Shown here piece after piece: positions 50,423 to 59,174 of a stretch of DNA of 64,000 bases. The stretch comes from Geminicoccaceae bacterium (GTDB lineage: Bacteria; Pseudomonadota; Alphaproteobacteria; Geminicoccales; Geminicoccaceae), in NCBI GenBank assembly GCA_025062095.1, contig JANXAZ010000011.1:1-64000 (forward strand), in the 5' to 3' direction. A program made the translations under genes and the position numbers. Every line of letters begins with the position of its first letter. The first letter of the stretch is position 1. The notes below the pieces were generated by a model. The model did no database searches. It was not told where the DNA came from and saw only the letters and a program-made list of their open reading frames with translations.

Positions 50423-51955
50423 TCAGAGCGCGAACTCGCTTTCGGCGGCGAAGATCGGGCGGCCGTGCCAGCTCGGGCCGGCGGGGCGCGCGCTCACCTG
50501 CGGGAGACGCACGGGTTCGGCCAGAAGACAGGTGGCCACGGCGTCGAGCCCGTCGTCGCGGCCGCGCCCGTGCGGTCGCCAGCTGCGCATCTCGTCGAGG
50601 AAGGGGCTCGCGAGCACGCTTCGGTGCACGTGCAGACGACGCGCCGCGAGCAGCGGATCGAAGGCCTCGAGGATGCGCCGGTGCTTGGGCGTGGTCGTGG
50701 CTCTCTCGACGACCGCGGCACCGACCCCCGCGCGCCGCAGCTCCTGGCGCAACAGCGCCGGCAGAAAGGCGCCGATACCGTTGGTTTCGACGATGATCGA
50801 GGGCAGGTGGTAGCGCGCGAGAAAGCGCGCCACCGCCCGACAGAGAAGCGTGGCCTCGTCGGCGCCCTCGCCCGCGCGAACGGCGAGGTATTCGATGGCG
50901 TGTAACCAATAATGCCCTTCGGCGTCGACGAACACGGCGGCGACCACGCTCGCGTCCCCGCGATCGGGGCGGCCGTAAGAAGGATCCCAGGCCGCCTGCG
51001 CCGAGATCATCCGTCTTCCGCCGATCTCCAGGAACTCGCGCCCCTGGACCGAGACGAGCTCGGCGGGATCGTCGTAGACCAACAAGAGATCGGGATCGAG
51101 CCGCACGTCCTCGAGGCGCGTGGGCAACAGCTGCATTTGGCTGCGGAACTTGGCGGGGCCGGCGCGTTCGATCAGCGAATCGACGATGTCCGGCGCGAAG
51201 CGATCGGGCCAGCGGCGTTCGCCCTCCTGCGAGAGGAGGGCGACCGTGAGGCGGGTGTAACCGGCGAGGAAAGGCTCGGATTCCCCGAGGTCGCGGCGCG
51301 GGTTCTCGGCGTAGATCGAATGATCGCTGTGTGGAGTACCCAAATACATCATGAGCCCACCCGGTGCGAGCACGAAGTCGAGCTCGCGCAGCCGCTCGCG
51401 CAACAGAGCTCTCTTTTCGGGTGTATCGGTGGTGTTCGGGACCTCGACGTCGTCGCAGATGACGACATCGGCGCGCGAACCGGTGAGATTGCCTCCGATC
51501 CCGCGAGCGAGGAGCGAGGGATCGCGTCCGATCCGCGAGCGGCGGACGGTGAGTCGATCGGCGGCCCAGCATTCGGGGCGGCTCTCCAACAGTCCCTTGG
51601 TGAGGCGGTGCCGCTCCAGGATCCCGCGCACGTTGCGCGTCATCTTGGTCGCGAGCGCGTGATCGGCGGCGACGACGAGGATGCGCAGGTCGGGATCCCC
51701 GTACAAAAGCCAAGCGCAATAAAGCGCGGCCAACGTCGACTTGCCGGCACTGCGGAACAACAACAAAAGGCGCCGATCCCCGTCGCGCCAGCGTTCGTCG
51801 AGCCACTGGCAGACCTGGAGATGGAGCAGGGGCGTGCTCATCCCCTGGTCTCGGTTCCAGAGCCAGACGAAGCGGTTGAAAGAGAGCGGGCGACGGGCGG
51901 GCGGCGAGGCTCCCGCCGGTTTGCGAACGCCCGTCGCGGGTCGTAAGAAAACCAT
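50423..51955 (-). CDS. Phage terminase large subunit
   Basis: The packaging motor ATPase and nuclease, 510 residues. ATPase motifs: a Walker A-like LLFRSAGKSTLA at about 66-76, and Walker B VVICDDVEV at about 164-172 after a GGNLTGSRAD segment. The RNase H-like nuclease domain shows AAWDPSYGRPDRGDASVVAAV near residue 320, IIVETNGIGAF near residue 400 and a C-terminal DDGLDAVATCLL, giving the three acidic clusters. It is the last gene of the leftward operon, 3 bp after the coiled-coil gene. No small terminase is found nearby. Confidence 0.92.
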   Translation of the reverse strand: MVFLRPATGVRKPAGASPPARRPLSFNRFVWLWNRDQGMSTPLLHLQVCQWLDERWRDGDRRLLLLFRSAGKSTLAALYCAWLLYGDPDLRILVVAADHALATKMTRNVRGILERHRLTKGLLESRPECWAADRLTVRRSRIGRDPSLLARGIGGNLTGSRADVVICDDVEVPNTTDTPEKRALLRERLRELDFVLAPGGLMMYLGTPHSDHSIYAENPRRDLGESEPFLAGYTRLTVALLSQEGERRWPDRFAPDIVDSLIERAGPAKFRSQMQLLPTRLEDVRLDPDLLLVYDDPAELVSVQGREFLEIGGRRMISAQAAWDPSYGRPDRGDASVVAAVFVDAEGHYWLHAIEYLAVRAGEGADEATLLCRAVARFLARYHLPSIIVETNGIGAFLPALLRQELRRAGVGAAVVERATTTPKHRRILEAFDPLLAARRLHVHRSVLASPFLDEMRSWRPHGRGRDDGLDAVATCLLAEPVRLPQVSARPAGPSWHGRPIFAAESEFAL

Positions 51956-51958
51956 GGA

Positions 51959-52399
51959 TCACTCGAGTAGACTGCGTCTCGTTCCGAGCTCGGTGCCGAA
52001 AAGGTCGGGAGCGACCCGCAGCAGACGCGAAGGCGCGTCGTCGAGCAGGCTGCGTCGGCCGCGCGCGGCGTGCCGGGCGCGTACGAGCTCGATCCGCGCG
52101 CGGGTCTCGCGATCGCGGGCCGCGCGCAAAGCCCGGCTCTCTTCTTCGAGGCCGCGCAGGACGGCGTCGAACGAGCCGCCCGCGGCCGAGATTCCGAGCG
52201 CGCCCGCTCGCGCACGCTCTTGCGCGAGCCTGCGCGCGAGCGCCGCCTGTTCGCGGCGCCGTTCTTCCGCTTCGGCCGCCTCGATGCGCCGGATTTCGGC
52301 GCGCTTGTGATCCTCGAACCGGTCCTTCCGGTCCTCGCGTGCCCTGTGCGCGAGCGCGAGTTCGAGACCGAGTGTGGCGAGGCTGGTGAGAGCACCCAT
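51959..52399 (-). CDS. Coiled-coil virion-like protein (T7 gp14-like position)
   Basis: A 146-residue protein, highly charged and helical, with HKRAEIRRIEAAEAEERRRE and EEESRALRAARDRETRARIE suggesting a long coiled coil, and a small central ISAAGGSF turn. It occupies the position, between tail tubular protein B and the rest of the tail genes, where T7-like phages encode internal virion protein gp14. Identity is by position and composition only. Its ATG overlaps the stop of the preceding gene (ATGA). Confidence 0.6.
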   Translation of the reverse strand: MGALTSLATLGLELALAHRAREDRKDRFEDHKRAEIRRIEAAEAEERRREQAALARRLAQERARAGALGISAAGGSFDAVLRGLEEESRALRAARDRETRARIELVRARHAARGRRSLLDDAPSRLLRVAPDLFGTELGTRRSLLE

Positions 52400-54351
52400 C
52401 AGTCGTTCACCTTGAGCTCGGCTTGCACGGCCAACAACGCGAAGGACGTGGCCGCATCGTCCCGAATGCGCCAAAGGAAATCGTTCTGCCCGCGGCGCCA
52501 GCCGCGCGCCCGCACCGACACGTCGCCGGAAAAGGCGGGCGCGCCCGGTTCGGCGAGCGCGAACGAGCGGGGGCCTTCGCCCGTATCCACCGCCAGCCGA
52601 CGCGCCTCGGCGAGGCGGAAGGTCAGCCGCACCGGCCGATGGGCGGCATCGAGCGCGATCCCGCGGCCGGCGACGGCGGTGGGCGCGGGCTCGATCTCGT
52701 GGGCGTAAGGCACGCCGACCACGAGCCGCGAGGCGGCGCGCGGCAGCCGGATCGTCGGAGAAGCGAGAAGACCGCGGAAGACTTGCTCGCCGTCGGCGAG
52801 CACGACGACCGCGCGGCCGACGTACTCGTCGAGCCCCGACCAGATCGCGCTCGGCGCGCTCGAGCGCAACACGCGCGCGTGGTCGACCCAGACGTCCTCG
52901 TCGAGGACCTCGACGAACCTGCGCTCGCCCCACCGGAGAACGAGATGGAGCTTTCCGCGCAGCACGGCGACGGCGCATGCCTCGCCCGCGAATTCCTGCA
53001 GCGACCAGGCGGCCACGTTCGCGTTGCGGTCGATCCCGACCGTGGCGGCGCGTCCGTCGGCGCGCACGATCCACAGCTGGCGACGCCGGCCGTCGAAGAC
53101 GACGTCAACGGGATCGACCAGGAGATGGCGGGAGAGCGTGGCGATGTCCGCCGCCTGATAGGCCTGTTCGACCTCGGTGTAGAGGAACTCGCGCAGCTCG
53201 CGGCCGCTCGCACCGACGAAGAGCGTGGCCCCGTCGACGTCCACGGGCCGCACCCGCGGGCTCGCCTGCGAGCCGATGCGGGTTTGGCGCTCCACCTGGG
53301 TCCCGCTCGGGGTGACCGGGAAGCCCTTGACGATCCATTCGCCGGCGGTGGTGAAGATCTGCAGGTTGCGCCCGGGCACGAGGGCGGTGATCACGTGCCG
53401 CGTCTCGTCCGAGAGGCGAAAGGCGATGGCCTCGTCGTCGAGACCCGTACCCGGATCGAAGTTCATGGGCCGGCCGGTGCGCGACATCCAGACCCAATCG
53501 GGCAGATCGCGCGAGCCACCGAGCACCATACGGTCCTGGTGGAACGAGACGGTGCGCGGCCAACCGCGGGCCGGGCTGAACGCCTCCTCTTCCCACTGCC
53601 GCGTCCACCGACTGTCCGGAAAGGAGTCGTAGGCCTTGGCGAGCACCCGGTCCGGCGCCTGGTAGGAGAGGATGCGCACGAAACGACCGGAAATCCGCAG
53701 CCAGACGCCGTAATGCCGGGGGGTGAAGACGGGCGCCGCGGAAGCTCCGTCGACGTGGCGGGCCTCGACGACGACGTGATCGCCGGGCGAGGCCCCGGGT
53801 GGCGGGTTCGCACCGTCTCGGCGCACGCGGAGCGCGGTATCGGGAGCGGCGACCTTGGCGAAGGGCCCGAGGCCGCGGCGGACCCCCGGCTCCGGCTCGG
53901 TCGTCTCGAACTCCCACGGCGCGAGTTCCCAGCTGTCCGAGCCGCCGGCGGCACGGCGGCGTACGATTTCCATCCCGCGAACTTCGGGATGGACGACGTA
54001 GAGCCGATCGCGGTAGCGCGCCCAGTCGATCTCGAGGAGCTGGGCGGCGGACCAGGGAGCTTCGAGATCGGCGACCGTCGCCCATTCCCGCAGGACGACC
54101 AGGCGGTGGGGCGCGAAGACGAGGAGAAAGGCGGCATCGGCGTCGTCGAAAGGAACCAGGCGCAGCGCGTCCGGCACTTCGGCGAGAACGCGCGTCCCGG
54201 GCCGTCGGACGACGCCGCCGGCGGGGTGCACGAAGACGTTGCGCAGCCGGCGCGCCCCGTCTTCTTGCGCCCGCAGATCGATGCGTCCGAACAAGAGCGG
54301 ATCGAGCTCGCCCGAAGCGAAGCTCGTCTTGACGAGGAGTCGTCGGCTCAT
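52399..54351 (-). CDS. Tail tubular protein B (T7 gp12-like)
   Basis: A 650-residue protein that would form the nozzle of a short podovirus tail. It begins with the family-typical LLVKTSFASGELDPLLFGRI and RRLRNVFVHPAGGVVRRPGT, followed by long beta-rich repeats and RVVVLADGEQVFRGLL-like segments near the C-terminus. The start overlaps tail tubular A by 4 bp (ATGA), so the two tail subunits are coupled. Length is slightly below T7 gp12 (about 794). Confidence 0.85.
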   Translation of the reverse strand: MSRRLLVKTSFASGELDPLLFGRIDLRAQEDGARRLRNVFVHPAGGVVRRPGTRVLAEVPDALRLVPFDDADAAFLLVFAPHRLVVLREWATVADLEAPWSAAQLLEIDWARYRDRLYVVHPEVRGMEIVRRRAAGGSDSWELAPWEFETTEPEPGVRRGLGPFAKVAAPDTALRVRRDGANPPPGASPGDHVVVEARHVDGASAAPVFTPRHYGVWLRISGRFVRILSYQAPDRVLAKAYDSFPDSRWTRQWEEEAFSPARGWPRTVSFHQDRMVLGGSRDLPDWVWMSRTGRPMNFDPGTGLDDEAIAFRLSDETRHVITALVPGRNLQIFTTAGEWIVKGFPVTPSGTQVERQTRIGSQASPRVRPVDVDGATLFVGASGRELREFLYTEVEQAYQAADIATLSRHLLVDPVDVVFDGRRRQLWIVRADGRAATVGIDRNANVAAWSLQEFAGEACAVAVLRGKLHLVLRWGERRFVEVLDEDVWVDHARVLRSSAPSAIWSGLDEYVGRAVVVLADGEQVFRGLLASPTIRLPRAASRLVVGVPYAHEIEPAPTAVAGRGIALDAAHRPVRLTFRLAEARRLAVDTGEGPRSFALAEPGAPAFSGDVSVRARGWRRGQNDFLWRIRDDAATSFALLAVQAELKVND

Positions 54352-54920
54352 CCGAGCCTCGCCTCGACGAGCGTGAAGTCTTCGATGGCGCGCGGTGTCG
54401 CCTGCTGACTGTCGACCGATTTGGCGAGCTTGAGCTCGCTCGCCGCGAGGCGGTGCAGCACCTCGGCGCGCGCGGCGTTCTCGGTCAGCGGCAAGCAGAG
54501 TTCGGCCGCGAGCCTGGCGACGAGGGCGGCGACGAAATGGGGCGGGAACTCGGCCGCAGCGGGTCGGCGTTGATAGGTCAAGAGCACCCGCGTCGCATCG
54601 GCGTGCAGGCGATTGCCGAAGACGCGGTAGACGAGACCGCGACCGCTCTCCCCGCAACCCGCGGAAAGGGTGCGCAAGAGATCCGGAGGCAGGCGAAAAG
54701 AGGCGGCGAAATCGCCGGCGGGCGGCACGGGATCCCGCTCGAGCTCGGCCTGGGCCAGCGAGAAGGCCCAAGGATGGGCGAGCAGCGTCGCGTCCCGGAC
54801 GACGGGGTAAAGACGCGCGGCGAGCTCGGCCTCGACCGTGGGCTCGTCCAAGGAGGCGACGGGTCGGGCGCCGAGCTTGACGAGCGCCGCGGAGCAGAGC
54901 TCGGCTTCGGTGAGGGGCAT
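54348..54920 (-). CDS. Tail tubular protein A (T7 gp11-like)
   Basis: A 190-residue protein that would connect the portal to the nozzle. It begins MPLTEAELCSAALVKLGARP and contains FRLPPDLLRTLSAG and VLLTYQRRPAAAEFPPHFV, both typical of gp11-like adaptors. The overlap with tail tubular B by 4 bp and equal orientation support the pair. Length matches T7 gp11 (196). Confidence 0.85.
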   Translation of the reverse strand: MPLTEAELCSAALVKLGARPVASLDEPTVEAELAARLYPVVRDATLLAHPWAFSLAQAELERDPVPPAGDFAASFRLPPDLLRTLSAGCGESGRGLVYRVFGNRLHADATRVLLTYQRRPAAAEFPPHFVAALVARLAAELCLPLTENAARAEVLHRLAASELKLAKSVDSQQATPRAIEDFTLVEARLG

Positions 54921-54942
54921 GGGGATCTCCCGGAAAAACGGA

Positions 54943-55299
54943 TCAGATCGCCGGGCCGACGGTCGCGCGCAGGGCGCGCACGACGGTGGCGAGCTCGGTC
55001 TCGAACGCGCCGACGACGCAGCCTTCCCGGCTCAGAGCGACGAGCAGGGAACGATCGGCGCGCACGAACACCGTCGCGCGATCGGGCCGGGCGGAGAGCG
55101 CCCGGGCGGGACGGGCCGGCCACAAGGCGAGGAACGGTGCGAGGAGCGGGCCCTCGAACTCGTAGCGGGGCGCTTCGATCAACCGCTCTTGCACGATCTC
55201 GAGGCTCACCGCGCAGTCGGGCTCGGCGGCCGTCGGTGCGGGCGGGAGAAGCACCAACCACGCCGCGAGCGTCGCGGCGCGCCGGGCGGGCGTGGTCAT
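54943..55299 (-). CDS. Small exported protein in the phage-like operon
   Basis: A 118-residue protein from the ATG at 55299. It has a signal-peptide-like leader (basic TTPARRAA, then TLAAWLVLLPPAPTAAEP, possible cleavage near TAAE), followed by a short domain with two cysteines: DCAVSLEIVQERLIE and SREGCVVGAFETELATVVRA. A signal peptide is unusual for a structural phage gene. No family is recognised. It lies between the small head-region gene and tail tubular A. Confidence 0.6.
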   Translation of the reverse strand: MTTPARRAATLAAWLVLLPPAPTAAEPDCAVSLEIVQERLIEAPRYEFEGPLLAPFLALWPARPARALSARPDRATVFVRADRSLLVALSREGCVVGAFETELATVVRALRATVGPAI

Positions 55300-55376
55300 G
55301 ATGGCGGACTCCGTGGGGAGGCGGGCGGCGGCCGGGGCGCGACGCCCCGGCCGCCCGGGCAACGGTCGGGCGCGGG

Positions 55377-55646
55377 TCAGCTCGCGTTGGTCGATCCGAT
55401 CGGCGTCACGTCCGAGAGATCGACGGTGCTACCGGTGTTCCCGAGCACGACGAGGATGCCGTGGCTCGGCACCAGGCCGACGCCGGCGTTGGCGATGACG
55501 ACGTCGCCCACGCGCAGCATGGCGGCGGCCGGATTGAAATAGCCCGCGGTGGCGAGTTCGGAGATCGGATCGGAGGTGCGGTAGTGCCAGAGGGTGAACC
55601 CGTTGGCGTAGGCGAGGGCGCTCAAGTTGCGCGGATCGCAGGCCAT
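55377..55646 (-). CDS. Small phage head-region protein (possible decoration/cement protein)
   Basis: An 89-residue protein directly after the capsid gene (1 bp gap). It reads NGFTLWHYRTSDPISELATA, then GYFNPAAAMLRVGDVVIANA, then beta-rich segments. Short proteins with the FTLWHYRT...GYF motif occur next to capsid genes in podovirus-like prophages. The position is the one where BPP-1-like phages have a cement protein (Bbp16), but sequence similarity to it is not evident, so the role is inferred. Confidence 0.65.
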   Translation of the reverse strand: MACDPRNLSALAYANGFTLWHYRTSDPISELATAGYFNPAAAMLRVGDVVIANAGVGLVPSHGILVVLGNTGSTVDLSDVTPIGSTNAS

Positions 55647-55647
55647 C

Positions 55648-56466
55648 TCACATCTCCCGGCAGGGGATCTTGACGACGCCTTCGTCGTCGATGAGCACGG
55701 CGCCCTGAGACATCCAGCAGGCGACGAAATGCGCGGCGCGGTCGCCGTGCCAGGTGATGTCGGTCACCACGTCCTGGCCGACGGCGTGACCGACGGCGCT
55801 CCGGTGGTACCAGAAGCAGGTGCGCATGCCGTCGCGCAGAGGCAGGCCGGAGTGCGCGATCCACAGCGTGCCGAGCCACATCTTGGCCTGGGCGCCGCGC
55901 CAGGGCAGGACGTCGTCGCCGACGTAGTCGGCGCTCGCGAACTCGGGCAGAGCGAGGAGCTCGGACCACTGCTTCCAGCCGACGACGGCGAAGCGCTGGC
56001 CGTCGTCGGGGACGTCCTTCGCGCCGAGATGCTCGAAAGCGGCGAGGACCTTCTGCTTGGTGAGCCCCTCGTTCGCGGCGCCGATCGAGGTCCTGGCCTG
56101 GGCGAGCGCGTTGATGATGAGCTCGTCGGTCTTGCGGCCGAGTGCATAGGCCCCGGCCGCGGCCAGCACCTGACGCTCGTCGATGTTGGTCTTGAGTTCG
56201 TCGAGCCGGTCGACCCATTCGCCGGCGTAGTAATCGACGAGCACGGCCTCGACGTGGCTGTGCTCGACGTTCATCACCGGCACCATGCCGTGCCGGGCCT
56301 TGGTCGCGGCCGTGCCCCTGCCGACTTTCTGGAAGACGGTGGTGCTGCCGCGGACGTTGTTCTTGGTACGAACGGTCGGGCGCAATTTCGATCCCTGCCG
56401 CTGATAGGCGGCGTGGACCTCGCGCTCGAACTGCTTGACGAACGCTTGGTCGATGCTCGTCGACAT
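55648..56466 (-). CDS. Phage major capsid protein (BPP-1 Bbp17-like)
   Basis: A 272-residue protein starting MSTSIDQAFVKQFEREVHAA, with YQRQGSKLRPTVR, a conserved DYYAGEWVDRLDELKTNIDE near residue 78, LLALPEFASADYVGDD and a C-terminal WHGDRAAHFVACWMSQGAVL. This matches the capsid proteins of BPP-1-like podoviruses. It follows the scaffold-like gene by 121 bp and precedes a small protein at the decoration position. The expected product is the HK97-fold shell subunit, without a cleaved N-terminus being visible. Confidence 0.85.
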   Translation of the reverse strand: MSTSIDQAFVKQFEREVHAAYQRQGSKLRPTVRTKNNVRGSTTVFQKVGRGTAATKARHGMVPVMNVEHSHVEAVLVDYYAGEWVDRLDELKTNIDERQVLAAAGAYALGRKTDELIINALAQARTSIGAANEGLTKQKVLAAFEHLGAKDVPDDGQRFAVVGWKQWSELLALPEFASADYVGDDVLPWRGAQAKMWLGTLWIAHSGLPLRDGMRTCFWYHRSAVGHAVGQDVVTDITWHGDRAAHFVACWMSQGAVLIDDEGVVKIPCREM

Positions 56467-56587
56467 CGTTGACCTCGTGATCGTGGTTTTCGGGTTCGCG
56501 TGAACCGCCGGTTGTCCTCGCGGGGCCGAGCGGGCACGCGGGCTCGTCCGGGGCGGGCCGGTGCGGTTGTCCGCCCGGAACCGCGCA

Positions 56588-57334
56588 TCAGTCGCCGTAA
56601 AGGGCTTTGAAGCCCTCGGTGACGCGCGCGACGAATTCGGGATCGCGATCGCGCCAGTACCGGGGATCGCGGATCATCTGGTCGAGGGCCTTCTCGTCGA
56701 GGCGCGTCTCGCGCCCTTCGCCCCCGCCCGAGATCCGGGGTTCGGTTCCCGCCATCATGCGATGAAGGGCGAGCACGCCCCGATAGCTCGAAGCGAGAGC
56801 GGCGAAGACTTCGGGCTCGAGATGGGCTTCGCCCCAGGTCTTGAGCTCGCGCGCGACCTCGCGCCATCGCTCGGGGCCGCCGAAATGCGCCTCGAGCCGC
56901 TCGCGTTCGCGCAGAAAGGCGGCTTCGCTCGCGAGTTCCCGCACGAGCGGGACGAGGCGCTCGAGGGCGAGATCGTAGACCAGCTGCACCTGCTCTTGGG
57001 TGAAGCCGGCGGCGTGCAGCCGCCTGTTGATCTCGGGATCGGGCTCGATCAGACCCTCGACCGCCCGAATCTCGTATTCTTCGGGCTTCTCCGGTCGGCC
57101 GAGAGCGGCGAGCAGGCGATCGCGCGCTTCGCGATCCTCGGGCCCTTGGGGCAGGGGGAGCGAACGGCCGAGCTTGCGCTCGAGCTCGAGGTAAGAGCGC
57201 AAGAGCGCCTCGACGCGGATCGCACCGGCCTCGGGGTCCCAGAACTTCTCGGGCACGCCCGGTGGAGGGCCGTTGCTCGGGCTCGCGGCCTCGGTCGGAT
57301 CGGAGGGGGAAACGACGGGGGTTTCGTTCTGCAA
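56588..57334 (-). CDS. Phage capsid scaffold / assembly protein-like
   Basis: A 248-residue acidic protein, with a Pro/Ser-rich N-terminus (PSDPTEAASPSNGPPPGVP) then FWDPEAGAIRVEALLRSYLE and long helices, LALERLVPLVRELASEAAFL and REVARELKTWGEAHL. It ends MIRDPRYWRDRDPEFVARVT. Composition, length and position between Bbp19-like and capsid genes fit the assembly (scaffold) protein of podoviruses. No catalytic motif is present. Confidence 0.75.
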   Translation of the reverse strand: MQNETPVVSPSDPTEAASPSNGPPPGVPEKFWDPEAGAIRVEALLRSYLELERKLGRSLPLPQGPEDREARDRLLAALGRPEKPEEYEIRAVEGLIEPDPEINRRLHAAGFTQEQVQLVYDLALERLVPLVRELASEAAFLRERERLEAHFGGPERWREVARELKTWGEAHLEPEVFAALASSYRGVLALHRMMAGTEPRISGGGEGRETRLDEKALDQMIRDPRYWRDRDPEFVARVTEGFKALYGD

Positions 57335-57340
57335 GATCGC

Positions 57341-57631
57341 TCATCCTCGGTTCGCGGACGGGACGGAACAGACGCCCTGGCCGCGTTGGATCAGGTGCAG
57401 GATGTGCGCGACGACCGAGCGCTGCCCTTCGACGTGACGGAGTTCGGCGTCGCTCGCCGTGGGCGGCACGCGCCGGTCGAGAAAGCAGCGCCGCAGATGG
57501 TCGAGCACGAGCGCGCCGTCGGCGCCGCGGAAACAGCGGGCGAAGGCGAGGGCGAGGCGATCGGTCGCGTCGTGCGAGAAGTCCGCGACCTCGAGCTCGG
57601 CCCAAGGGTCGGCAGAGGCGCGCGACTTCAC
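57341..57631 (-). CDS. Bbp19-like phage protein
   Basis: A 96-residue protein from the GTG at 57631, which overlaps the portal stop by 4 bp. It has the Bbp19-like domain: FARCFRGADGALVLDHLRR near residue 30, then PPTASDAELRHVEGQRSVVA and LIQRGQGV. This family was named from Bordetella phage BPP-1 and usually lies between portal and scaffold genes, exactly as here. Its function is unknown. Confidence 0.8.
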   Translation of the reverse strand: MKSRASADPWAELEVADFSHDATDRLALAFARCFRGADGALVLDHLRRCFLDRRVPPTASDAELRHVEGQRSVVAHILHLIQRGQGVCSVPSANRG

Positions 57632-59115
57632 GGCCGGCTCTCCGCGAAATGGGGAGCGTCCGCACGCACGAGCTCGCCCGCGACGCCGAGCGCGCGCGCG
57701 AGCCAGATCGCGGCGGCGCGCCCGTCGACCACGCCCTGGGCCGCGGGGCCGAGCCGCTGGACCGTCTCGAGCCACAGGACCGTGTTCTGGACGTCGGCGC
57801 GCGCTTGGGCGCGGGCGAGGGGCGAGCGATAGTCGACCTCGACGAGCCGACCGTCGAGCGGAAGCTCGGGGATCTCGCCCCGGCGGTGCAGGATGGCGAG
57901 GCCGCGGCGCAGAAGCGGGACCAAGAGCTCGGCCTGCAGGCGTCCGAAGGTGGCACCCAGAAGGCGCGCGGTTTCGACCGCGCGCTCGAGCACCTCGGTC
58001 GCGGTCATCGGCGGCCCGAGCCGCGGACCCAGGCGGTCGACGAGGAGCGTGTGCCGAATGCGGGCGCGCAGGTCCTCAAGCACGAGCTGGGAGACGTCGA
58101 AGCGCCCGGGCGCTTGCAACGGCGTGAGGCCGGCCGAGCCGGGCGCCTTGGGGATGATGGCTCCCGGCTGGAGCTTGATGTTCGCCGGGTTGAGCACGCC
58201 GTCGTCGTCGGCGAGCCAGATGCCGGTGACCGCGATCGAGGCGTTCTTGAGGATGAGCTCGACGACCTTGTTCGCGGTGCGGATGTCGGGGAGCGCGGCC
58301 ATGACCGGAGAGCGACCGTAGAGCTCGCCCGCTCCCTTGCTCCAGCGGAAGGTGAGAAGCGGAGAGGTCTCGAAACGCCCCTCGGCCAGGACGAGGCCGC
58401 TAGGGGCGCCCGGCGAACCCGGCGGCAGGTAGCGCAGGAAACGCCAACCCGAGGGCTCCGCCGGCTCGAGCGCGTCGATCACCTCGACGAGCTGATCGGG
58501 TCGGGATCGGGCCTCTTCGAGCACGGCTTCGGGCAGAGGAACGCGGGACGACTGCTCGAGGAGCCCGCCCAGGCTGCGCACGACGACGCGATAGCGGCGG
58601 GAGATCTCGCCGTGCTCGCCGTCGACGAAAATTTCGGACGTCGGGATGGCGGCGAAGCGGAAGGCGGAGAGTTGTCCCGGCGGCGCCTCCTCGAACAGGA
58701 GGTGCGCGGTGCCGCAGGTGACGAGGTCCAAGAAGCACTGGTGGATCTCGACCGCGAAGTTGGAGCGGTCGAAATGCCCCTGCAGGCGCCGGGCGACGGC
58801 TTCGAGCGTCTCGGCCAGCGCGCCGCGCTCGCTTTCGGGCACGTCTTCGCCCGGATAGAGCCCGAACCATTCCGACCAGGGCGGGAAGAGTTCCGCCATC
58901 AGGCTCGCGGCCAGCTGCTCGACCGCGTCGACGGCGGTGGCGTCGAACAAGCGATCGGCGTAGCGCGTGGCGGATGCGAACTCGGCCCCCAAGCCGCCTC
59001 CCCGTTGGGGATGGGCGTAGGCGTAGCATTCGCGCCAGAGCGCCTCCCACGGGACGCGACGGGCGCGGGCGCGGCGCACCCGTTCGTCGAGCAGCGCGAG
59101 GTGTTCGGACGGCAT
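57628..59115 (-). CDS. Phage portal / head-tail connector protein (T7 gp8-like)
   Basis: A 495-residue portal subunit. It begins LALLDERVRRARARRVPWEA, with WRECYAYAHPQRGGGL, VEQLAASLMAELFPPWSEWF, and a C-terminal TATEVLERAVETARLLGAT. These features match the podovirus head-tail connector family, about 500-550 residues. It is the first gene of the leftward structural operon, downstream of a strong promoter-like sequence at 59146-59174. The Bbp19-like gene follows with a 4-bp overlap. Confidence 0.9.
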   Translation of the reverse strand: MPSEHLALLDERVRRARARRVPWEALWRECYAYAHPQRGGGLGAEFASATRYADRLFDATAVDAVEQLAASLMAELFPPWSEWFGLYPGEDVPESERGALAETLEAVARRLQGHFDRSNFAVEIHQCFLDLVTCGTAHLLFEEAPPGQLSAFRFAAIPTSEIFVDGEHGEISRRYRVVVRSLGGLLEQSSRVPLPEAVLEEARSRPDQLVEVIDALEPAEPSGWRFLRYLPPGSPGAPSGLVLAEGRFETSPLLTFRWSKGAGELYGRSPVMAALPDIRTANKVVELILKNASIAVTGIWLADDDGVLNPANIKLQPGAIIPKAPGSAGLTPLQAPGRFDVSQLVLEDLRARIRHTLLVDRLGPRLGPPMTATEVLERAVETARLLGATFGRLQAELLVPLLRRGLAILHRRGEIPELPLDGRLVEVDYRSPLARAQARADVQNTVLWLETVQRLGPAAQGVVDGRAAAIWLARALGVAGELVRADAPHFAESRP

Positions 59116-59145
59116 GATCGATCCTCGGAAAGGGCGCTGATGAGG

Positions 59146-59174
59146 TTGATAATCCTATATAGGACCTTTGTCAA
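59146..59174 (-). promoter_or_regulatory. Promoter with palindromic operator for the leftward phage operon
   Basis: On the minus strand, TTGACA (59169-59174) and TATCAA (59146-59151) are separated by exactly 17 bp, a good sigma70 layout 31 bp upstream of the portal start. The spacer contains a perfect 12-bp palindrome, TCCTATATAGGA (59153-59164). A dimeric repressor bound there would block RNA polymerase. The -35 element lies within the 3' end of the gene 59155-59601. It was identified by eye. Confidence 0.65.
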
